NCBI GenBank assembly: GCA_040766135.1
Contig: JAXGRA010000002.1
Span: forward strand, 62,001 to 126,000
Source: JAGVSV01 sp040766135
Lineage (GTDB): Bacteria; Bacillota; Clostridia; Christensenellales; Aristaeellaceae
Reading direction: 5' to 3'
Length of the DNA stretch: 64,000 nt
Position numbers and translations under genes: made by a program. Below are positions 16,485 to 25,988 of this stretch, in pieces (position 1 is the first letter of the stretch; every line of letters begins with the position of its first letter). A model generated the notes under the pieces. The model did no database searches. It saw nothing but the letters and a program-made list of their open reading frames with translations, and had not been told where the DNA came from.

Positions 16485-17793
16485 TTAAAGGCTCCTTTAG
16501 GCGCAGAAGCGCCTCATATAGCGCTTCCCCTGAAGCATCTACAATGTGCACCGGCCGTCCCAGTGCTCGGCTTAGCTGCTCAGGCGTCATATCATCCAGA
16601 AATACCGTCCGATCACTGTTAAGCATATTCGCCGGCAGCAGCACAGGATGCTGCGCCTTATACTGTGAAAGCTGCTTCAGCAGATCCTGTCCTGTCAGCA
16701 GGCCTGATACGGTCACCGTGTCACCAAAGAATTCATTGCGAATGGGGATGACCTGAACCGTTACAGCCTGAGGAACGAGCTCCTGCATCCATTTTCTCAT
16801 ATAAGGGTAGATAGAAGTACCGCAGGCAATGGTAGCTTGTGCAGGCTGTCCGCCCGCGTCTGGCATCGTGCGCTTAGCTTCGTGCAATTCATCCTCAAAC
16901 TGTCGGATCATCCCGACACCGTTTTCCAGCTGCGGAAAGCTCTCATAGTAATCAGTATCGGGTACCGCTACGTCTGCCAAGCAATAGAACTCATCCGCAG
17001 CATATATCACGCGAGAACCCGATAATTGTATCGCCTGCGAGGCATACCTATCTGCCATCACAATTACTTCACGTGCTTCACCTGGCGTATAGGTGCGCAC
17101 TTGGGTCAGTCCTTGGCGGTAACGGGTCAGCCCCGCCGGCACCAGCGCAACGGACAGGGTATGGGGGATTAGGGACAGCAAATCTTTAAGCGTCTTTTCC
17201 AGCACCTTGCCATCGTTTAACCCCGGACAAAGCACCACTTGCGTGTGAAAAAACATCTTTTCCTGTGCCAGTCGGCGCAGCCGTTTCATGATATCCCCTG
17301 CATGCTCATTTCTCATCAGTGCTTTCCGCACATCCACATCGGTGGCGTGTACAGACACATATAATGGGGTGGCCCGCCGTTTGATAATGCGCTCAAATTC
17401 GCGATCGCCTACGTTGGTCAGCGTCACATAGTTGCCCATCATCAGCGATAGCCGCCAGTCATCGTCCTTAACGTATAATGTAGGTCGCATGCCTGGGGGC
17501 ATCTGGTCCACAAAGCAAAACACACAGTTGTTGGCACACAGGCGGGGCTTGCCAATCAGTGAATCCTCAAAGGAAATGCCCAGTGGCCAATGTTCCTGCT
17601 TGACGATATCAATCTCAGGCCGCTCCAAGCCATCGCGGCGGGTACGCAAAGAAAGGTGCCGGTTTACAACCAGCGCCTGGTAATCAATCTCGTCCAACAC
17701 AGGTTCGCCATTGATGGATATCAGCTCATCTCCAGCCCGCAGGCCGTGTCGTTCCGCCAGGCCGCCCTTTTCTACCGCTGCTACTTTGCGCAT
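16477..17793 (-). CDS. DUF512-containing protein with PDZ-like and radical-SAM-like domains
   Basis: Conserved Firmicutes protein of unknown role, typically next to der. The 438 residues begin with a PDZ-like domain (KGGLAERHGLRAGDELISINGEP), then a Cys cluster CANNCVFCFVDQMPPGMRP that suits a radical-SAM-like Fe-S site, a barrel region with PGLNDGKVL, and the DUF512 domain (CGTSIYPYM onward). ATG 17793 is chosen because the promoter at 17820-17848 would place the transcript start downstream of the earlier TTG at 17820. Its function is undetermined; a role in ribosome or Fe-S metabolism is only suggested by context. Confidence 0.88.
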   Translation of the reverse strand: MRKVAAVEKGGLAERHGLRAGDELISINGEPVLDEIDYQALVVNRHLSLRTRRDGLERPEIDIVKQEHWPLGISFEDSLIGKPRLCANNCVFCFVDQMPPGMRPTLYVKDDDWRLSLMMGNYVTLTNVGDREFERIIKRRATPLYVSVHATDVDVRKALMRNEHAGDIMKRLRRLAQEKMFFHTQVVLCPGLNDGKVLEKTLKDLLSLIPHTLSVALVPAGLTRYRQGLTQVRTYTPGEAREVIVMADRYASQAIQLSGSRVIYAADEFYCLADVAVPDTDYYESFPQLENGVGMIRQFEDELHEAKRTMPDAGGQPAQATIACGTSIYPYMRKWMQELVPQAVTVQVIPIRNEFFGDTVTVSGLLTGQDLLKQLSQYKAQHPVLLPANMLNSDRTVFLDDMTPEQLSRALGRPVHIVDASGEALYEALLRLKEPLND

Positions 17794-17819
17794 CAAATCC
17801 CTGCCCTTTCCACGCGGCA

Positions 17820-17848
17820 ATTATGATGGAAGAGACTATAACTGTCAA
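17820..17848 (-). promoter_or_regulatory. Sigma-A promoter of the DUF512-der-plsY operon
   Basis: Minus strand TTGACA, 17 bases, CATAAT. It decides the start of the downstream gene in favour of ATG 17793. Confidence 0.75.
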
Positions 17849-17931
17849 GAAATGGCATATAGATTAGCTTACAACAGAAGTACGTAAAACATTTAGCATT
17901 CTATATAATCACAAATCGTTCCTTCAAGACG

Positions 17932-17961
17932 TTGACGCGGCGACAATTCCCATGTTACCAT
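17932..17961 (+). promoter_or_regulatory. Probable promoter of tRNA-Ser
   Basis: TTGACG (17932-17937), 18 bases, TACCAT (17956-17961), ending 12 bases before the tRNA. The -10 match is moderate. Confidence 0.5.
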
Positions 17962-17973
17962 GTATCGCGCCGT

Positions 17974-18064
17974 GGAGAGTTGGCTGAGTGGCCGAAGGCG
18001 CACGATTGGAAATCGTGTAGGCGTTGATAGCGCCTCGTGGGTTCAAATCCCACACTCTCCGCCA
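17974..18064 (+). tRNA. tRNA-Ser (anticodon GGA)
   Basis: Acceptor stem GGAGAGT/ACTCTCC, anticodon loop TTGGAAA giving GGA, a long variable arm typical of serine tRNA, T-loop GTTCAAATC and an encoded CCA. It reads UCC/UCU codons. The AraC-type regulator gene follows 112 bases downstream without an obvious terminator. Confidence 0.97.
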
Positions 18065-18176
18065 TTTGCCCCCATCCAGCATGGGGGCTTTCATGTATCA
18101 TTTGGTAGTAATTGTTGACAATAGCAACAACAGCAGGGTATCATTGCGGCTGGTTATTCGACAAGGAGGAGATCTG

Positions 18177-19046
18177 GTGGGCTGGGAATTGTTCAAGGGA
18201 AAAGATTCGTCACAGAATTCGGCGCTACATGCACAGGGCTTACATAAACCCGACAATATGGCCCGAGAAAGTGGCATATGGATTAACAGTGCCGGCGCTG
18301 CTATGTTGTCGCGCGGTAAGCATCATGCATCAGTGAGTGATTGGGTGTGGATGGTGCTGCCCTATGGCAAGTTGCTAATAAAAAGCATGCACCCAGATAT
18401 TCATATGAAAGCGGGCGATGCCTGTATCCTGCCGCCAGGCACGGGCGCATTTGATGTGCAGGTAGAGCAGGATGCAAGGCTGCTGTGGATGTCTGTCACC
18501 GGACGTCTGGCCGATGAATATATGACGGAATTGGGCGCATGCGGCCCGCACGCGATGAAGCAGGGCACACTGCCCACACAAATCCGCTTGGCCGAGCACA
18601 TTGTTCAAGCCGTAGTACGCCATACGCCGGATGACGACGAGTCCTCCTCTGCACATTTGCAGCAGCTGATGTGGGCCATGCTGGCGTCCCACTCAGGTCA
18701 GCCGGTGGCGATGGATGTGGTGCTGTCCCATGAAATTGCCAAGGTGATTGATGCGATGCGCAACAACCGGTACCGCGACAGCCTGTCGCTAAACGATATG
18801 TCGGAGATCAGCCGCATGCCGGTCGAAACTTTCCGCAAACGTTTTGTAGCGGAGGTGGGCATACCACCTCAAACCTACCAAACCTTCTGCAAAATGGAAC
18901 GCGCCAAAACATTGCTGAAGAAGGGGCTTTCGGTGCGCCAGACGGGTGCGGAGGTGGGCATGAATGATCCGTATCATTTTTCCAAGACATTCAAGAATGT
19001 GGTGGGGATCAGCCCCTCAGTATACAGCAAGGTGGCCCAACGGTGA
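18177..19046 (+). CDS. AraC-family transcriptional regulator
   Basis: DNA-binding regulator with an N-terminal cupin-like sensor region (residues about 30-120, including DACILPPGTGAFDVQ) and a C-terminal double helix-turn-helix (about 190-285; SLNDMSEISRMPVETFRKRF and MNDPYHFSKTFKNVVGISP). The GTG at 18177 is chosen because AAGGAGG lies 7 bases upstream; earlier in-frame codons run back into tRNA-Ser. Its stop overlaps the mrnC start, so it is translationally coupled to housekeeping RNA genes, which is unusual. The ligand and targets are unknown. Confidence 0.88.
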   Translation: MGWELFKGKDSSQNSALHAQGLHKPDNMARESGIWINSAGAAMLSRGKHHASVSDWVWMVLPYGKLLIKSMHPDIHMKAGDACILPPGTGAFDVQVEQDARLLWMSVTGRLADEYMTELGACGPHAMKQGTLPTQIRLAEHIVQAVVRHTPDDDESSSAHLQQLMWAMLASHSGQPVAMDVVLSHEIAKVIDAMRNNRYRDSLSLNDMSEISRMPVETFRKRFVAEVGIPPQTYQTFCKMERAKTLLKKGLSVRQTGAEVGMNDPYHFSKTFKNVVGISPSVYSKVAQR

Positions 19047-19453
19047 TGCCGCCCATGGCCGTAGCCGATGTGGCTGCATTCAGCCCCTTGCAGCTGGCCT
19101 ATATAGGAGATAGCGTATACGACCTGCTGGTGCGGACAGACATCCTGAAAGCCGATGCCAAAATGCATCGCCTGCACCAAAGCGCCACGCAGCGCGTCAA
19201 TGCAGCTGCGCAGGCCCGTGCACTGAAGGCCATTGCAGAACATTTGACAGAAGAGGAAGCTGACTTGGTGCGCAGAAGCCGGAACGCACATGCCAAGCAT
19301 CAGGCGCCCCGGTCATCGTCCTGCGCAGAATATAATGCCGCCACAGCGCTGGAGGCCCTGCTGGGGTATTTGTATCTCAGCGGGCAAATGGAACGGTTAC
19401 ACACACTTTTTCTAACAATCCGCGATGCCAAACAGGAGGATGTTCATGCCTGA
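19046..19453 (+). CDS. mrnC: Mini-ribonuclease III (MrnC)
   Basis: RNase III-like nuclease lacking the double-strand-binding domain, used in 23S rRNA 3' maturation in Firmicutes. The 135 residues contain LAYIGDSVYDLLVR with the catalytic acidic motif, RSRNAHA-type RNA-contact segment and YNAATALEALLGYLYLSG. The ATG at 19046 shares its A with the preceding TGA; a GTG at 19043 is an alternative. The gene overlaps thyX. The order mrnC-thyX-rlmB-sigH is usual for Clostridia. Confidence 0.93.
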   Translation: MPPMAVADVAAFSPLQLAYIGDSVYDLLVRTDILKADAKMHRLHQSATQRVNAAAQARALKAIAEHLTEEEADLVRRSRNAHAKHQAPRSSSCAEYNAATALEALLGYLYLSGQMERLHTLFLTIRDAKQEDVHA

Positions 19454-20165
19454 AGCCACAATGAAGGTTGAATTAATCAGTACAACGCCGGATGGCGAAA
19501 TGCTTTCGGCGTTGGCTGCGCGGTTGTGCTATTCTGCAGCCGACCTGAATGCCCTGCGTGAACGGGTGTCCACGCAGGATCAAAGCAAGTTGATAGGTTC
19601 CATCATGGATAGTGGACATCACTCGGTATTTGAACACGTTTCATTCACATTCGCTATTGAGGGGGTAAGCCGTGTGCTGCTGGCGCAGCTGACCCGTCAC
19701 CGTATCGCCTCCTTCAGCGTGCAAAGCCAGCGATATGTGTCCATGGCGCAGGGGTTTGAGTATGTTATCCCGCCGCGCATCAAAGCATTGGGGCTGGATG
19801 CAGTTAATGAGTACGAGCGTCAAATGGCGCAAATGCATCAATGGTACCAGCACTGGCAGCAACTGCTGGGCAAAGGGGAAAGCAGCAACGAAGATGCACG
19901 GTTTGTGCTGCCCGGCGCGTGCGAAACACGTCTCATCCTGACCATGAATGCACGGGAACTGATGCACTTTTTCCGTTTGCGCTGCTGCCAGCGGGCACAA
20001 TGGGAAATACGGGAGTTGGCTACGCGCATGCTTCGCTTGTGCAAACAGCATACGCCGTTGTTGTTTACAAACGCTGGCCCTGGTTGTGTAGCGGGTTCCT
20101 GCCCTGAGGGTAGCAAAACATGCGGCCGGGCAGCAGAAGTTCGCGCCAAGTTTCAACAGATATAA
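19446..20165 (+). CDS. thyX: Flavin-dependent thymidylate synthase
   Basis: Makes dTMP from dUMP with FAD, NADPH and methylenetetrahydrofolate. The 239 residues contain the ThyX signature RHRIASFSVQSQRY (RHRxxSxxxxSxR) near residue 80 and the conserved FRLRCCQRAQWEIRELA segment. ATG 19446 follows CAGGAGGA by 5 bases and overlaps the mrnC stop. Presence of ThyX suggests that this organism does not rely on ThyA, but that cannot be checked here. Confidence 0.96.
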   Translation: MPEATMKVELISTTPDGEMLSALAARLCYSAADLNALRERVSTQDQSKLIGSIMDSGHHSVFEHVSFTFAIEGVSRVLLAQLTRHRIASFSVQSQRYVSMAQGFEYVIPPRIKALGLDAVNEYERQMAQMHQWYQHWQQLLGKGESSNEDARFVLPGACETRLILTMNARELMHFFRLRCCQRAQWEIRELATRMLRLCKQHTPLLFTNAGPGCVAGSCPEGSKTCGRAAEVRAKFQQI

Positions 20166-20182
20166 TTTAGGAGGAAACCTTT

Positions 20183-21163
20183 ATGGCTTTTGACCGCCGA
20201 AACAATTCTAAGGATCGCCCGCAGCGCAAGGGAACAGGGGGAAAACAGGGCTTTATCCCCCGCGACAAAGACAATCGCGAAGGTCGTCCGGGTAAGCGCA
20301 CATTTTCTAAGCCTGTGCCTCCTGCCCGTCGCTACGGGGGAACGCCTACAAGCCAGCGTGCACCATCCATGCCACGCCCTCCTGTAGCGCCGCCCGCCGA
20401 AACGATTCAGCAGGCAGAACCTGTCAATCCCAACCTTCTGTATGGCCGGCATCCTATTCGCGAAGCGCTCAAGACAGGGCGAGACATTGAAAAGCTATTG
20501 GTCGCAGAAGGCGATCTGTCCGGCTCTGCGCGCGCAATCGTTTCTGATGCCATCAAGCAGGGCATTATTGTGCAGAATGTAGACCGTACGCAGTTGGACC
20601 GCCTTGCCCGCAATCATCAGGGGCTAGTGGCATTTGCATCGGCATATTCCTATTCCACGCTTGATGATATCCTGGCCACCGCTCAGCAGCGCGAAGAGGA
20701 TCCCTTTGTTGTGGTGGTGGATAAAGTGACCGATCCGCAAAACCTTGGGGCCATCATCCGTTCAGCCGCCTGTGCAGGCGCTCACGGCGTGGTGGTGCAG
20801 CAACATCGCGCAGTAGGGTTGACCCCTTCGGCGGTGAAGGCCTCCGCCGGTGCGGTGGAACATGTAAAGGTAGCACGGGTAACCAACATTAATCAGGCGA
20901 TTGAAACGCTCAAAAAGCAAAATTTGTGGGTCTATGCAGCGGATGCCTCCGGCCAGGACTACCGTGGGCAAAGCTTCGATGGCCCTTGCGCACTGGTTAT
21001 CGGCAGCGAAGGGGAAGGGATATCACCCCTGACGATGCGCCACTGCGATCATGTGGTTTCTATCCCCACCACCGGCGCAGTTTCCTCGCTGAATGCATCG
21101 GTTGCCGCAGGCATTTTAATGTTTGCCATATACAATACACGAAACCCATTCCCCAATAGATAG
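20183..21163 (+). CDS. rlmB: 23S rRNA 2'-O-methyltransferase RlmB-like (TrmH/SpoU family)
   Basis: SAM-dependent ribose methyltransferase; RlmB acts on G2251 of 23S rRNA. The 326 residues contain a substrate-binding domain beginning NLLYGRHPIREALKTG (about residue 84) and the SPOUT domain with DKVTDPQNLGAIIRSA, CALVIGSEGEGI and TTGAVSSLNASVAAGI. The first 80 residues are a Lys/Arg/Pro-rich, probably disordered extension that may help RNA binding. AGGAGG precedes ATG 20183. The gene is followed at 14 bases by sigH. Confidence 0.92.
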   Translation: MAFDRRNNSKDRPQRKGTGGKQGFIPRDKDNREGRPGKRTFSKPVPPARRYGGTPTSQRAPSMPRPPVAPPAETIQQAEPVNPNLLYGRHPIREALKTGRDIEKLLVAEGDLSGSARAIVSDAIKQGIIVQNVDRTQLDRLARNHQGLVAFASAYSYSTLDDILATAQQREEDPFVVVVDKVTDPQNLGAIIRSAACAGAHGVVVQQHRAVGLTPSAVKASAGAVEHVKVARVTNINQAIETLKKQNLWVYAADASGQDYRGQSFDGPCALVIGSEGEGISPLTMRHCDHVVSIPTTGAVSSLNASVAAGILMFAIYNTRNPFPNR

Positions 21164-21176
21164 TAAAAAGGTATCG

Positions 21177-21803
21177 ATGGATCATATCAACACTGATCTA
21201 ACCACATTAGAAGACGAAACGCTTGTTGATCGGGCGCAAAAAGGTGACGAGCCTGCACTGATGTTTTTGCTTAATCGGCACAAAACCACCGTGCGGATTA
21301 AGGCGCGCAGATATTTTTTGATTGGTGCGGATTATGAAGATCTGGTGCAGGAAGGCATGATTGGCTTGTATAAGGCCATTAGGGATTATCGCCCCGATCG
21401 GCAGGCTTCTTTCCGCGCCTTTGCAGATTTGTGCATTAAACGTCAGATAATCTCTGCCATCAAGACAGCAACACGGCAAAAGCATATACCACTCAATAGT
21501 TATATATCACTCAATAAACCGGTATATGATGATGAGAATGAACGCACGTTGCTGGATATGATTGAAGGCACAGTGGCTGATCCCGAAGAACTGTACATTA
21601 ATCAGGAAGACACGCAACATATGGAGAATGAATTGGACAATCTGCTGTCCTCCTTTGAACGTCAGGTGTTATCAGCGTTTTTGGATGGGAAAAGCTATCA
21701 GGAAATTGCAGCCTCGCTGGATCGCCACACCAAGGCCGTGGACAATGCGTTGCAGCGCATCAAAAAAAAGATGCTTAAGTATATGGAGGCAAATCGTTTA
21801 TAA
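21177..21803 (+). CDS. sigH: RNA polymerase sigma factor SigH (sigma-70 family)
   Basis: Alternative sigma factor; in Bacillota SigH governs entry to sporulation or competence. The 208 residues contain region 2 (MFLLNRHKTTVRIKARRYF, DYEDLVQEGMIGLYKAI, RAFADLCIKRQIISAIK) and a region 4 helix-turn-helix (LSSFERQVLSAFLDGKSYQEIAASL). ATG 21177 follows AAAAAGG. Its place after rlmB matches the Clostridia sigH locus. Whether this organism sporulates is not shown in the window. Confidence 0.93.
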   Translation: MDHINTDLTTLEDETLVDRAQKGDEPALMFLLNRHKTTVRIKARRYFLIGADYEDLVQEGMIGLYKAIRDYRPDRQASFRAFADLCIKRQIISAIKTATRQKHIPLNSYISLNKPVYDDENERTLLDMIEGTVADPEELYINQEDTQHMENELDNLLSSFERQVLSAFLDGKSYQEIAASLDRHTKAVDNALQRIKKKMLKYMEANRL

Positions 21804-21845
21804 AGCTGTACATGCCCGTTTTCACCTGATGAGAGGCAAAAACGG

Positions 21846-21874
21846 TTGACAAACCCGTACATGCCCGATACAAT
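21846..21874 (+). promoter_or_regulatory. Sigma-A promoter of tRNA-Gly and probably tuf
   Basis: TTGACA (21846-21851), 17 bases, TACAAT (21869-21874), 13 bases before the tRNA. No comparable promoter is seen between the tRNA and tuf. Confidence 0.85.
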
Positions 21875-21887
21875 AATTTTTGTTTGT

Positions 21888-21961
21888 GCGGGTGTAGCTC
21901 AATGGCAGAGCTCCAGCTTCCCAAGCTGATCACGTGGGTTCGATTCCCATCACCCGCTCCA
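21888..21961 (+). tRNA. tRNA-Gly (anticodon CCC)
   Basis: Acceptor stem GCGGGTG/CACCCGC, D arm GCTC/GAGC, anticodon loop TTCCCAA giving CCC, T-loop TTCGATT and encoded CCA. The first anticodon-stem pair (C27-A43) is a mismatch. It lies 107 bases before tuf on the same strand. Confidence 0.93.
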
Positions 21962-21968
21962 CTGGATT

Positions 21969-22010
21969 ATGCGGTGTTCCGCATTCAGATGTCACCGGCA
22001 GGTTCGCCGG
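21969..22010 (+). promoter_or_regulatory. Two short hairpins in the tRNA-Gly to tuf spacer
   Basis: ATGCGG/CCGCAT (21969-21974 with 21979-21984) and CCGGC/GCCGG (21995-21999 with 22006-22010). No T run follows either, so they are not terminators; they may be processing or regulatory structures in a tRNA-tuf transcript. Confidence 0.45.
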
Positions 22011-22068
22011 CAATAAACCCGGCGAAACGCCTGGGAATCCCAAAAAGGGTAGGAGGAGACCAAGCAAC

Positions 22069-23286
<1,218 letters not shown>

Positions 23287-23312
23287 GATTCCAAAAACCA
23301 TAAGTCAATGAA

Positions 23313-23347
23313 AAACCGGAGCCGGATAATTCCGGCTCCAGTTTTTC
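23313..23347 (+). terminator. Intrinsic terminator of tuf
   Basis: Nine-base-pair GC-rich stem (23318-23326 with 23331-23339), loop TAAT, then GTTTTT. Confidence 0.9.
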
Positions 23348-23362
23348 ATTAAGGGTGAATTT

Positions 23363-24112
23363 GTGAAAGAACATCGGACAATGACCTCGCTCGGGGCTGT
23401 AGGTTTATGGATACTGCTGTGGCAGGGCATTGCTATGCTTGTAAACCTGCCATTGCTGCTGCCCTCGCCATGGCAAACGATACTTGCAGCCTGTCAGCAG
23501 TGGCAGCAGCCTATGTTCTGGTATAGCGTGTTGATGTCCTTGTTGCGTATTATGGGGGGCTTCCTGCTAGCCATGCTGGCGGGTGTATTGCTAGCATGGC
23601 TTTGTACACGCAATCAGTTAGCAGAAGCCTTGCTAGCCCCCATTCGTACGGTCATCCGCTCTACGCCAGTTTCATCGTTTATCATCCTTGTGCTGCTATG
23701 GATCAAGGTAGATTCGGTACCTACGTTTATCGCCTTTTTGATGGTGCTGCCTATTGTATGGCACGGTATGCAGGAAGGGATTAGCGCCCTCAACCCACAA
23801 TTGCAGGAAATGGCTCGGATGTATGATTTCTCATGGATAAAAACTTTGCGTTATGTAACGTTACCACAATTACTACCCTTTTTCCGGTCAACAGCAGCCA
23901 CCGGCAGCGGCATCGCCTGGAAAGCAGGCATTGCCGCTGAGGTTATTGCGCGTCCAACGCTTTCCATCGGACGGCATTTGCAGGATACCAAAGTATATCT
24001 GTTAACTGACCAGCTATTTGCCTGGACGCTGACGGTCATACTGCTGAGCATTTTGCTGGAGCGGATGCTCAACAGATTGTTTAAAGTGGCTGGGAAAGGG
24101 GGAAAGGCGTGA
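23363..24112 (+). CDS. ABC transporter permease, SsuC/TauC/NrtB type
   Basis: Membrane subunit of a nitrate/sulfonate/taurine-class importer. The 249 residues have about six membrane segments and the coupling motif EMARMYDFSWIKTLRYVTLPQ, plus GIAWKAGIAAEVIA near residue 190, both typical of this class. The start is GTG 23363 after AAGGGTG. The stop overlaps the ATPase start (GTGA). No binding-protein gene is adjacent, so the substrate (sulfonate, nitrate or a thiamine precursor) cannot be assigned. Confidence 0.9.
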   Translation: MKEHRTMTSLGAVGLWILLWQGIAMLVNLPLLLPSPWQTILAACQQWQQPMFWYSVLMSLLRIMGGFLLAMLAGVLLAWLCTRNQLAEALLAPIRTVIRSTPVSSFIILVLLWIKVDSVPTFIAFLMVLPIVWHGMQEGISALNPQLQEMARMYDFSWIKTLRYVTLPQLLPFFRSTAATGSGIAWKAGIAAEVIARPTLSIGRHLQDTKVYLLTDQLFAWTLTVILLSILLERMLNRLFKVAGKGGKA

Positions 24113-24717
24113 TTGCCCTAAACCATATTACAGCAGGCTATCCCAATGCTCCCCAAGTGCTACACAATCTCAGCTATGCATTCGATGAACCAGGCGTCTA
24201 TGCTCTTATGGGAGCATCGGGTATTGGAAAAACAACACTGCTGCGCGTGCTGGCTGGATTAGAGAAACCGGTTGCTGGCAATATAGTCGGCACACAGGAC
24301 AAGCGTATCGTGATGATGTTTCAGGAAGATCGCCTGTTGCCCTGGAGCAGTGTATTACAAAATGTATTATTAGGCATGCAGGAGCCGGATGATCAACAAG
24401 CTCTCAAAATTTTAAAACATTTGGATATTGGGGATACTGCACATCTGCTGCCACGAGAGTTAAGCGGTGGTATGCAACGCAGAGTGGCTTTGGCACGAGC
24501 CATCGCCTTTAATGCACATATACTGCTAATGGATGAGCCCTTTACTGGCGTGGACACACAAACGGTTGCCAGGATTGCGCCCTATGTACGCAACGCAGCG
24601 CCCTTTATACTGTTTACATCCCATTCTGTATCTGATGCTGCTGCTATGGGTGCAAACATGCTAGAGTTGGTTGATTGCAGTACGTTGCGCATATATACTG
24701 CACAAACAGCAACATAA
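24109..24717 (+). CDS. ABC transporter ATP-binding protein, SsuB/TauB type
   Basis: ATPase partner of the preceding permease. The 202 residues carry Walker A GASGIGKTTLLR, a Q loop MMFQEDRLLPWSSVLQN characteristic of the nitrate/sulfonate class, the signature LSGGMQRRVALARA, Walker B ILLMDEPFTGVD and a switch His (FTSHSVSDA). It is shorter than usual (about 240-260) because the C-terminal tail is absent. The start GTG overlaps the permease stop by 4 bases. Confidence 0.92.
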   Translation: MIALNHITAGYPNAPQVLHNLSYAFDEPGVYALMGASGIGKTTLLRVLAGLEKPVAGNIVGTQDKRIVMMFQEDRLLPWSSVLQNVLLGMQEPDDQQALKILKHLDIGDTAHLLPRELSGGMQRRVALARAIAFNAHILLMDEPFTGVDTQTVARIAPYVRNAAPFILFTSHSVSDAAAMGANMLELVDCSTLRIYTAQTAT

Positions 24718-24785
24718 TACTTTAATAAATGCTAAAAACCGTGTATGATGGAACAGCAATTATGATGTATGGGAGGCCGTATTCT

Positions 24786-25982
24786 ATGAAAATTTTAATT
24801 GTCAATGCAGGATCATCTTCGCTCAAATACCAGCTGATTGACATGGAGAACGAACAGACCATTGCCAAGGGGCTGGCTGAGCGAATCGGCATTGAGGGCA
24901 GCAAGCTGACACAGACCGCCAACGATAACAAGTTTGAGTTGGAAACTCCGATGGAGGACCATGTAGCAGCTTCCAAACTGATGTTGCGCGCTCTGACGGA
25001 TGAAAAGGTTGGCGTAGTCAAAAACATGAGCGAGATTAGCGCCGTTGGGCATCGCGTACTGCATGGGGGAGAGCGTTTTACCGCCTCCGTCATCATTGAC
25101 GAAGAAGTTATGGATGCCATTGCTGCCAATATCCCACTGGGGCCGCTACACAATCCCGCAAACTTGATGGGTATCAAAGCCTGTAAACAGGTAATGCCCG
25201 ATACACCTATGGTAGCTGTGTTTGACACTGCATTCCACCAAACCATGCCACCTAAGGCGTACATATATGGCATTCCATTTGAATACTATGAGCGTCTGCG
25301 TATCCGCCGCTATGGCTTCCATGGCACCAGCCACCGCTATGTCAGCGCGCGAGCGGCAGAGTTTTTAGGCAAGAAATATGAGGATCTGCGCATCATCACC
25401 TGCCATCTGGGCAATGGTTCGTCCATTTGCGCGGTGGATCATGGTAAATGTGTGGACACCAGCATGGGGCTGACACCTTTAGAGGGCATTATCATGGGCA
25501 CGCGCAGCGGCGCTCTGGACCCGGCTATCCTTCAATTTATCATGAACAGCGACAATATTTCCGTTGACGAAATGCTTGAAATCCTCAACAAATCCAGCGG
25601 CTTTCTTGGCATCAGCGGCATCAGCAGCGATATGCGCGACATTGACAAGGCAGCAGCAGAGGGTAATAAACGTGCCATCATTACACAGGAAATTCTGTAC
25701 GCTGGTATCAAGAAGTATATTGGCGGTTATGCTGCTATCATGGGGGGCGTGGATGTTATCGTATTCACCGCAGGCATTGGAGAAAACGGCCCGCTGGTAC
25801 GCGAAAAGGTGATGGACAGCCTGGCTTTCCTGGGAGCCAAAATCGATTTGGAAAAGAACGATGTGCGCGGCAAAGAAGTCGATATTTCTACCGACGATAG
25901 CGCCGTACGCGTGCTGGTCATCCCCACCAACGAAGAAATTGTTATCGCCCGCGATACGTTAGCCTTGGTTACCGCTAACTAA
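24786..25982 (+). CDS. ackA: Acetate kinase
   Basis: Converts acetyl phosphate and ADP to acetate and ATP, the energy-yielding end of fermentative acetate formation. The 398 residues contain ILIVNAGSSSLKYQL, GHRVLHGGE, FDTAFHQTMP, RRYGFHGTSHRYVS and FTAGIGENGP. ATG 24786 follows GGGAGG and matches the family start. A TATGAT box at 24744-24749 could be its -10, but the -35 is poor. No pta gene is next to it. rnhA follows after 6 bases. Confidence 0.97.
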   Translation: MKILIVNAGSSSLKYQLIDMENEQTIAKGLAERIGIEGSKLTQTANDNKFELETPMEDHVAASKLMLRALTDEKVGVVKNMSEISAVGHRVLHGGERFTASVIIDEEVMDAIAANIPLGPLHNPANLMGIKACKQVMPDTPMVAVFDTAFHQTMPPKAYIYGIPFEYYERLRIRRYGFHGTSHRYVSARAAEFLGKKYEDLRIITCHLGNGSSICAVDHGKCVDTSMGLTPLEGIIMGTRSGALDPAILQFIMNSDNISVDEMLEILNKSSGFLGISGISSDMRDIDKAAAEGNKRAIITQEILYAGIKKYIGGYAAIMGGVDVIVFTAGIGENGPLVREKVMDSLAFLGAKIDLEKNDVRGKEVDISTDDSAVRVLVIPTNEEIVIARDTLALVTAN

Positions 25983-25988
25983 AATCTG

